46,983 bases of DNA, taken from positions 1 through 46,983 of the forward strand of contig DATIWF010000143.1 of assembly GCA_035519535.1 (NCBI GenBank), read 5' to 3'. A program made the translations under genes and the position numbers. Under the pieces are notes generated by a model. The model was not told the origin of the DNA. It made no database searches and saw only the letters and a program-made list of their open reading frames with translations. Each line of letters starts with the position of its first letter. The stretch's first letter is position 1. The stretch comes from DATEGZ01 sp035519535 (lineage in GTDB: Bacteria; Acidobacteriota; Vicinamibacteria; Vicinamibacterales; SCN-69-37). Shown here piece by piece: positions 41,852-46,983 of this stretch.

Positions 41852-43429
41852 TCACGCTTCAGCGGGCGCCGCCAGTCGTCCGGAGGCCTGCGCCGCCCGC
41901 CAACAGAAACCGGCACGCTCGACGGCGTCGGCCGTGACGCCCAGCGCGTCCACCGGCCAGGGCAGCCGCCACGTCCAGTTCACGGCGTCCACGACGGACG
42001 GCGTGTTGATGCGATCGCGCCAGCCGAACACGTCCTGGATCGGGAAGAACACGTGATTCGATCCCGCGTGATAGGTCAGCTCGAGGATCAGGTCGCGCAG
42101 CGCGTCGGACCAGGGCGACGCGGGGTCCGGGCCGCGGCCGCCGATCGACGGCACGTTCAGGAACGCGCGCCGCTCGTCCAGGCTGGCGGCATCCCACCAC
42201 GCGGCGAGCGTTTCGGTATCGTGCGTGCCGGTCAGCGCGACCGACACCGGCGGGAACGTCGCGGGATCGACGACGCTCTGGCCGCCGGCGTGATAGTCGC
42301 GCTCCCACCGGAGCACCTTGCATCCGGGCACGCCGAGGGCGGCCATCGAGGCCCGCACGAAGTCCGGCACGGTGCCGAGGTCCTCGGCGAGCACTTCGGC
42401 GCCCGAGTCGAGGAAGATGCGCAGGACCTGCTCGCCCAGCCAGCGCTGTGACGGCTCGTCGGGCGGAATGAAGAACGCGCGTCCATCGGCCAGGCGGCCG
42501 TAGGTGCGGTAGTAGCCGACGAGATGATCGACGCGCACGCCGTCGTAGAGCGCGGCCATGCGCCTGGCGCGCTGGCGCATCCACGCGAAGTCCGTGCCGG
42601 CGATCACGTCCCAGCGATAGGTTGGCAGGCCCCAGTCCTGTCCGGTCGCGCTGAACGCGTCCGGCGGCACGCCCGCCGAGACGTCCAGCATGAACTCGCC
42701 CGATCGCGCCCAGACGTCGGCGCTGTCGGTGGCCACGACGAACGGCACGTCGCCGACGACGGTCACGCCGTGCGCGCGCGCCGCAGAGCGCGCGGTGCGC
42801 CATTCGGTCTCCGCGACCCACTGCAGATACTGATGCCGCAGGAACTGGCGCGCGAGCTGCCGCCGCGTTTCGGCGAGCGCGCCGGGGTCCCGGTCCCGGA
42901 TCGGCGCGGGCCACTGGCGCCAGGAGACGGTCTTCGTCAAATCGGCATACGCCTGGTAGAAGGCGTAGTCGTCGAGCCACCACCGCTCGCGCGCGATGTA
43001 GCCGGCGAACGACGCGGCTCTCGCGCTCTGCTCCTGCCACTCGTCCCTCTCGAACGAGGCAAACGCAAGCGCGAGCGCTTCCTCTTTCACGAAGCGCACC
43101 GCGCGGTAATCGACCCGGGCGCTGGCGCGGAGCCTCGCCAGCGTGTCGAGCGCGACCGCGGACAACGCGGCGTCGCCGCCGGCGCGCTGGTAGTCCTCGA
43201 GCGTCCGCACTGAGATGTAAATCGGATCGAGCGCCATCGCAGACGCCGCCGAATACGGCGACGTCTCGCCCGCGGGCATCGTCGCGAGCGGCAGCATCAT
43301 CAGACGATCGAAGCCGGCCGCCCGGAGCCAGCGGCTCAACGGCTCGAGATCGTTGAACTCGCCGATGCCCCAGCTCCGGGACGACGCCGCCGAGAAGAGC
43401 GGCAGGATCACGCCCGCATGCCGCGTCAC
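41852..43429 (-). CDS. malQ: 4-alpha-glucanotransferase (amylomaltase)
   Basis: A 525-residue GH77 enzyme that transfers alpha-1,4-glucan segments between maltodextrins in the cytoplasm. Signatures are SRSWGIGEFNDLEPLSRWLR, PYSAASAMALDPIYI, VVGDVPFVVATDSADVWA with PPDAFSATGQDWGLPTYRWD, VRVDHLVGYYRTYGR (nucleophile Asp), VLAEDLGTVPDFVRASMA (acid/base Glu) and GTHDTETLAAWW (third Asp). GTG at 43429 is chosen because it overlaps the aminotransferase stop (GTGA) and homology starts immediately (GVILPLFSAAS). A longer upstream frame is an antisense artefact of the aminotransferase. No other maltodextrin gene is nearby, so a glycogen-related role is possible. Confidence 0.95.
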   Translation of the reverse strand: MTRHAGVILPLFSAASSRSWGIGEFNDLEPLSRWLRAAGFDRLMMLPLATMPAGETSPYSAASAMALDPIYISVRTLEDYQRAGGDAALSAVALDTLARLRASARVDYRAVRFVKEEALALAFASFERDEWQEQSARAASFAGYIARERWWLDDYAFYQAYADLTKTVSWRQWPAPIRDRDPGALAETRRQLARQFLRHQYLQWVAETEWRTARSAARAHGVTVVGDVPFVVATDSADVWARSGEFMLDVSAGVPPDAFSATGQDWGLPTYRWDVIAGTDFAWMRQRARRMAALYDGVRVDHLVGYYRTYGRLADGRAFFIPPDEPSQRWLGEQVLRIFLDSGAEVLAEDLGTVPDFVRASMAALGVPGCKVLRWERDYHAGGQSVVDPATFPPVSVALTGTHDTETLAAWWDAASLDERRAFLNVPSIGGRGPDPASPWSDALRDLILELTYHAGSNHVFFPIQDVFGWRDRINTPSVVDAVNWTWRLPWPVDALGVTADAVERAGFCWRAAQASGRLAAPAEA

Positions 43430-44601
43430 GACGAGGCGCCCCCGGCGGCGATCGGCAGCATCCTCCGGACGCCCTCGGCGAAGAGATCGGGGCGCGGCAG
43501 CAGGCTGACGACGAGGAACGCCCCACCGGAGAAATCGAAGAAATAGCCGGGATGAGCGATCACGCGCGCCGCCTCGAGCAGCGTCAGCACCAGCGCCTCC
43601 TCCGACCTCGTCGCAGGCACCTCGACGACCGCGCACCAGCCGCCCTCGGGCTCGCGGAGCGTGATCGAGGGATAGCCGCGCACGGCCGCGCGGAGCGCCG
43701 CGAGATTGCCCTGGACCCGAGCGGCGATCGCCTCGCGGCGTGATCGTCCGCCCTCGATGAGCCGCGCCGCCGCCACCTGCACGGGCGTCGAGACGGAGAG
43801 GTACGTGTCGCTGATGACCTCGAGGCGCTCGATCGCGGCGGAAGCGAGCGCGTCAGGCCCGCTGACGGCGATCCATCCGAGCTTGACCTGCGGCAGCCCC
43901 GCCGATTTCGACAGCCCGCCGAGCACGAACGTCAGCGCGCGCGTCTCGCCAAGGAGCGAGCACGCGTCGGCGCGGGGCGCCAGCGGATAGTCAGCGAACA
44001 CCTCGTCCGCGATGATGGCCAGGCCATGCGCCGCGCAGGCGGCGGCGAGCCACGCGCGATCGTCGGCGCGGGTCATCGACCCCGTCGGATTGTTCGGGCT
44101 CACGACGAGCACGGCGCGCGCGGCGCTCGAAACGGCGTCCTCGAGACTCGGACGGTCGATCGACCAGAGCCCGTGATAGTCGAGGTGATACGGACGCGGG
44201 CGGACGGCCTCGAGGCTCGTGAGGAGATCGAACAGAGGATAGCTCGGCTGGGGCACGAGCACCTCGTCGCCGGGGTCGCACAGAAGCTTGAACAGCAGCG
44301 CGTAGGCCTCGCTGGTGCTCGCCGTGAGGATGAGTCGATCCGGCGGCACGCGCGCGCCTCGTCGGGCGTACTCGGCCGCGATGGCCTCCCGAGCGCTCAG
44401 CAGCCCGCGCGGATCAGGCGCGTAGCGTTGAGAACGCGGGTCCGCCAGTGATGCCAGGTCGGCGCCGTCCTCCGGCAGATCGACCGCCGTCGGGTTCGTC
44501 TCGGTGACATCAATGAGCGCGACGCCTGATTCGCGCAACGCGGCCACGGCGCGGCTGACCGCATTTGGCGCCAGCGCCGCCGGCAAACGCGACGAGAACA
44601 T
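43426..44601 (-). CDS. PLP-dependent aminotransferase, class I/II
   Basis: 391 residues, fold-type I. The PLP lysine is K232 (LGGLSKSAGLPQVKLGW). Other signatures are ILTASTSEAYALLFKLLCDP (phosphate-binding region), VVSPNNPTGSMT (N171-type contact), IIADEVFADYP (Asp to the pyridine nitrogen) and a C-terminal PGYFFDFSGGAFLVVSLLPR carboxylate-binding Arg. It probably uses an amino acid donor such as Asp, Ala or an aromatic one; specificity cannot be read. ATG 44601 is preferred over the TTG one codon upstream. It is the first gene of a six-gene minus-strand operon and is preceded by a GGCAGAA heptad array. Confidence 0.92.
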   Translation of the reverse strand: MFSSRLPAALAPNAVSRAVAALRESGVALIDVTETNPTAVDLPEDGADLASLADPRSQRYAPDPRGLLSAREAIAAEYARRGARVPPDRLILTASTSEAYALLFKLLCDPGDEVLVPQPSYPLFDLLTSLEAVRPRPYHLDYHGLWSIDRPSLEDAVSSAARAVLVVSPNNPTGSMTRADDRAWLAAACAAHGLAIIADEVFADYPLAPRADACSLLGETRALTFVLGGLSKSAGLPQVKLGWIAVSGPDALASAAIERLEVISDTYLSVSTPVQVAAARLIEGGRSRREAIAARVQGNLAALRAAVRGYPSITLREPEGGWCAVVEVPATRSEEALVLTLLEAARVIAHPGYFFDFSGGAFLVVSLLPRPDLFAEGVRRMLPIAAGGASS

Positions 44602-44620
44602 CAAGCCAGTAGAGTACGCG

Positions 44621-44678
44621 ATCTGCCTTCTGCCTTCTGCCTTCTGCCTTCTGCCTTCTGCCCTACTGCCCTACTGCT
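44621..44678 (-). repeat. Heptad array, (GGCAGAA)x5 plus degenerate units, before the aminotransferase gene
   Basis: Read on the minus strand (transcription direction), two degenerate octamers GCAGTAGG, the first containing the TAG stop of the upstream gene, are followed by five perfect GGCAGAA units (44662-44628) and GGCAGAT. The array ends 19 bp before the aminotransferase ATG. The unit and its orientation relative to transcription are identical to those of the A2M-pbpC array 19 kb away. Confidence 0.93.
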
Positions 44679-45468
44679 TCTCGGCCTTACTGATGACGTA
44701 CACCCTCGCCCCGCCGGGCTCGAGATCCAGGTCCCAGCGCGGGCCGATCGGCTGGCTCAGCATCGACATCTGCGTGCTGTCCAGCATGTTCACCCACATC
44801 GCCGCCGGCACGATCGCCGGCAGTCGCGCGATCGCCTTCACGCGCGCGTGCGAGGCGTTGGTGGCGAACAGCACCCACGAGCGATCGTCCTGCATCAGCA
44901 CCACATCGAGGACGGGCGCGGCGGGCCCGAGCACGCTCACCGGCGGGCCGGATCGAATGTCGTTGAAGAGCTTCGCGTTGAACGACAGCTGGCGCGCGAT
45001 AAGCCGCGCCGTCTGCACCCACGGCTCCTGCCGGCCGGCGGCGTTCTGCAGCCCGCTGCCGTTGACCGGGCCCGGGTCGAAGCAAATTACCCGCGCGCCG
45101 TGCGCGACTGCACGCCACACGAGCGCGGGCATGTCCTGGGCCGCGGTGTCGGCCGTCGAGACATCGACGACGGGATGCGGCCGGAGCGCTGAAGCTGGAG
45201 TGAGCGCCTGCGGCTCCGGCCGAATCTGCACCGCGACGCCGACGACGTCCGCCATGCGCCGGAGATCCCCGGCGCCGCCGGTGCTCACCGACGGCCACGT
45301 CACGCTGCCGAATCCGAGCGCCTTGATGATCGCGAGATCGTCCTGACGCGGCTGGCCGGGCGGCGTGCCCCGATACCACACGGAGACGACGGGCTCCGCG
45401 GCAAACAGCCGGGCCGCCATCAGCTGGATGGCGACGAGGCCCAACCACATGCGAGCCAGCCGCCTCAT
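44671..45468 (-). CDS. Exported protein of unknown function, possibly glycosidase-like
   Basis: 265 residues. A signal peptide (MWLGLVAIQLMAARLFA, ending AAEP) directs export. The mature part begins VVSVWYRGTPPGQPRQDDLA with IIKALGFGSVTWPS, resembling the first strand and helix of a TIM-barrel glycoside hydrolase. The middle region (VWRAVAHGARVICFDPGPVN) resembles the barrel part of beta-galactosidase-like proteins. The C-terminus (LDLEPGGARVYVISK) resembles a terminal beta-sandwich edge. At 265 residues it is too short for a full enzyme of those families, and no catalytic Glu pair is evident. The start is supported by AAGGAAGGAG directly upstream. Confidence 0.6.
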   Translation of the reverse strand: MRRLARMWLGLVAIQLMAARLFAAEPVVSVWYRGTPPGQPRQDDLAIIKALGFGSVTWPSVSTGGAGDLRRMADVVGVAVQIRPEPQALTPASALRPHPVVDVSTADTAAQDMPALVWRAVAHGARVICFDPGPVNGSGLQNAAGRQEPWVQTARLIARQLSFNAKLFNDIRSGPPVSVLGPAAPVLDVVLMQDDRSWVLFATNASHARVKAIARLPAIVPAAMWVNMLDSTQMSMLSQPIGPRWDLDLEPGGARVYVISKAEKQ

Positions 45469-45574
45469 CTCCTTCCTTTCGGTCCGGCGTCTCCCCTGCT
45501 ACACAGCGCCGGGCGTCACAGAATTCGCCAGCAGGGAACGAAATTGATATGACACGAACGACAGCGCGCGGTGG

Positions 45575-46060
45575 CTACGTCGCGGCCCCGCTCAAAGATG
45601 CAAGCTGCAGATAATGATGCACGCCGTGACCCGCGAGCGTCACGAGCATATACTCCACGTCGATCTCGCCAAATTCCGGGTGCGTGACCGTGCGCCGGCG
45701 ATCGGCGTCCGAGAGCGACTGCGCGAACGCCAGATTCATCCGGCGCGCGCCCTCGAACGCGCCCCACGCCGTCGGGCCGTCGACCACATCGCCCTCGCGC
45801 ATCAGGTCGTCCTGCTCGATCGGCTGGACCGTGTAGCCGGCGACGCCCAGCCCGAACCGCACGCGCATGCCGAGAATCATCTCCCATTGCGCGACGTGCA
45901 CCATGATCTGGCGAGCCGTCCACTTGCCGGGCGCATAGGGCGTCGCCCATGTCGCCGCGCTCAAACCGGGCACGACCGTCCGGTAGCCGTCGAACGACGT
46001 CCGCAGGACGTCCACGGCGTCGAGCGAGCCGACATACCGGGCGTACGGTGACGTGGGCAT
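45575..46060 (-). CDS. DinB-like four-helix metal-binding protein
   Basis: 161 residues of the DinB/YfiT-like fold. The characteristic histidine triad is H55 (QIMVHVAQWEMILGMR) and H145/H149 (LAGHGVHHYLQ), with W47 (APGKWTARQ) before the first histidine. Members bind Zn2+ or Ni2+ and include thiol-dependent transferases; the reaction here is unknown. It stands alone. TACAAT (46074-46069 on the minus strand, five of six consensus bases) ends 8 nt before the ATG, so the mRNA has little or no leader. It is divergent from the small secreted protein gene. Confidence 0.88.
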   Translation of the reverse strand: MPTSPYARYVGSLDAVDVLRTSFDGYRTVVPGLSAATWATPYAPGKWTARQIMVHVAQWEMILGMRVRFGLGVAGYTVQPIEQDDLMREGDVVDGPTAWGAFEGARRMNLAFAQSLSDADRRRTVTHPEFGEIDVEYMLVTLAGHGVHHYLQLASLSGAAT

Positions 46061-46068
46061 GGGCTGAG

Positions 46069-46074
46069 ATTGTA
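46069..46074 (-). promoter_or_regulatory. -10 element of the DinB-like gene
   Basis: TACAAT on the minus strand matches TATAAT in five of six positions and ends 8 nt before the start codon at 46060. No Shine-Dalgarno is present between. No clear -35 was found. Confidence 0.45.
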
Positions 46075-46124
46075 CCGGAACGTGCGAGAATCGTGGCGAT
46101 CCTCACGGCGACAGGATCGACGCC

Positions 46125-46607
46125 ATGCCCGCGCGCGTGCTCCTCGCGCTCCTGCTGCTGGCTCTCCCGAGCCAGTCGTCGCCGCCTCCAACCGCACGCG
46201 TCGTCGTGCAGTACCGCGCCTCGAGTGAGGACGACACGTCCAACACCGGCAAACTGATGCTCGCGCTCAAGACCGGGGACGTCGGCCGCGCCAGAATCTG
46301 GGAAGCCGGCTGTCATCTGACGGGCGTGACCGACGCCACCCCAACACCGGCCGACGCGGAGCAGGTGTGGGGGCTCTCGGCCGAGCTCGCGCGCGGTCGC
46401 GACAACCGGCCCGCGGTACGGCTGACGTCGGTTCACATCGCGCCGAACGGCGTCACGCACGAGGAGGCGCACATGCTGACGCTCGACGATGCGCGGCCCC
46501 TGGCGATGAGCGAGCTCAGCGCGCGCACAGATTGCCGGTACGATCGCATCCATCTAACGATCGCGGCCGAGAGCGTGCGGTCTACTTTCGGTTCCAGTTC
46601 ACGATGA
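46125..46607 (+). CDS. Small secreted protein of unknown function
   Basis: 160 residues. A signal peptide (RVLLALLLLALPSQSSPPP) is followed by a compact mature part: ARVVVQYRASSEDDTSNTGK, RIWEAGCHLTGVTDATPT and LTSVHIAPNGVTHEEAHMLT. Two cysteines (in AGCHL and TDCRY) could form a disulfide. No family is recognised. An ACAGGAT stretch about 8 nt before the ATG is a possible ribosome binding site. Its 3' end overlaps the end of the convergent PD40 gene by 26 bp. Confidence 0.55.
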   Translation: MPARVLLALLLLALPSQSSPPPTARVVVQYRASSEDDTSNTGKLMLALKTGDVGRARIWEAGCHLTGVTDATPTPADAEQVWGLSAELARGRDNRPAVRLTSVHIAPNGVTHEEAHMLTLDDARPLAMSELSARTDCRYDRIHLTIAAESVRSTFGSSSR

Positions 46608-46983
46608 CGTCGAGCGCCTGTATCGGCTCGTGGAGCACTTGGTTGACGAGAAACCGCGTGCCGCCGACGTCGCCGACGTCGTACTCGTACGTCGCGAAGA
46701 CGATGGGGTCGCGCTCAGTCACGAGCTTCACGTCGAAGAGCCTTTGCGGTGTCCCCACCACCGGCGGATCGCCGAGCGTCACGCTCACAGCCATCAGTGT
46801 TGAACCCGACAGGTAATACAGCTCCTTGCCATCCGCCCGCCACCGCGGAAAGCGCCCGCCATGGATGGACACCGGGTAACGGCCACCAGGCGACGGAAAG
46901 CGCTGGATCACGATCTCGAAGCGGCCGTTCCCTGTCGGGTCCGGGTCACTGGCGTACGCAATCCAGTCCCCGTTTGGCGACAG
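46582..46983 (-). CDS. C-terminal part of a PD40 beta-propeller protein (5' part beyond right edge)
   Basis: 134 codons, open to the right edge. The visible sequence, LSPNGDWIAYASDPDPTGNG then FEIVIQRFPSPGGRYPVSIH, GGRFPRWRADGKELYYLSG and TPQRLFDVKLVTERDPIVFA, ends in IQALDVIVNWNRK. This is the usual last three blades and C-terminus of acidobacterial serine/threonine kinases or DNA-binding proteins fused to a PD40/WD40-like propeller. The N-terminal domain is outside the window, so kinase identity is a guess from family habit. It converges with the small secreted protein gene. Confidence 0.75.
   Translation of the reverse strand: MSPNGDWIAYASDPDPTGNGRFEIVIQRFPSPGGRYPVSIHGGRFPRWRADGKELYYLSGSTLMAVSVTLGDPPVVGTPQRLFDVKLVTERDPIVFATYEYDVGDVGGTRFLVNQVLHEPIQALDVIVNWNRK

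Noticed and set aside
43430..43636. N-terminal extension of the 4-alpha-glucanotransferase
   Set aside because: It overlaps the aminotransferase C-terminus in another frame and contains no GH77 homology. The GTG at 43429 gives a standard 4-nt overlap.
45516..46553. A 345-codon minus-strand frame over the DinB-like gene and the small secreted protein
   Set aside because: It lacks motifs. The DinB histidine triad is in a different frame, and the plus-strand gene has a proper signal peptide.

Overview
The window is GC-rich, gene-dense bacterial chromosome that looks like an Acidobacteriota genome, probably class Vicinamibacteria (former subgroup 6). This is an inference from gene content: six large MacB/FtsX-type permeases of the ADOP family (acidobacterial duplicated orphan permeases), four of them each next to a PadR regulator; a type III glutamine synthetase; an alpha-2-macroglobulin/PBP1C pair; a redoxin/haem-copper protein operon; and PD40 beta-propeller proteins. 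No tRNA, rRNA, CRISPR array, prophage or IS element was recognised.

Layout. 1-1.5 kb: glutamine synthetase III, cut by the left edge. 1.7-2.9 kb: secreted amidohydrolase. 2.9-17.7 kb: export/regulation block with PadR1-ADOP1, a decayed ADOP tail, ADOP2-PadR2, a YncE-propeller/phosphoesterase fusion, ADOP3-PadR3 and ADOP4. 17.7-19.2 kb: Phd/VapC-type toxin-antitoxin pair whose toxin overlaps a CoA-type Nudix hydrolase. 19.2-19.4 kb: a long inverted repeat fused to a 9-bp tandem array. 19.5-28.5 kb: alpha-2-macroglobulin, PBP1C and a 23S-type pseudouridine synthase. 28.6-33.9 kb: a YgjP-like metallopeptidase on the minus strand, then a divergent operon of redoxin, c-haem/copper monooxygenase-like protein and ADOP5. 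33.9-36.9 kb: PadR4-ADOP6. 37-44.6 kb: a tightly packed minus-strand operon (aminotransferase, 4-alpha-glucanotransferase, GNAT protein, PD40 protein, exonuclease III, SpoIIE-type phosphatase). 44.7-47 kb: an unknown secreted protein, a DinB-like protein, a small secreted protein and the 3' end of a PD40 protein.

Three patterns stand out. First, every ADOP with an extra N-terminal prefix domain (ADOP1, 2, 3, 6) has a PadR gene directly upstream, while the two without a prefix (ADOP4, 5) have none; related PadRs go with related prefixes. Each PadR promoter carries a different dyad operator. Second, at least six genes have a -10-like hexamer ending only 6-8 nt before the start codon and no Shine-Dalgarno sequence, which suggests leaderless mRNAs. 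Third, four intergenic gaps hold short tandem arrays, mostly with a 7-bp period, that begin at or inside the stop codon of the upstream gene. The same GGCAGAA unit appears at two unlinked places in the same orientation relative to transcription.
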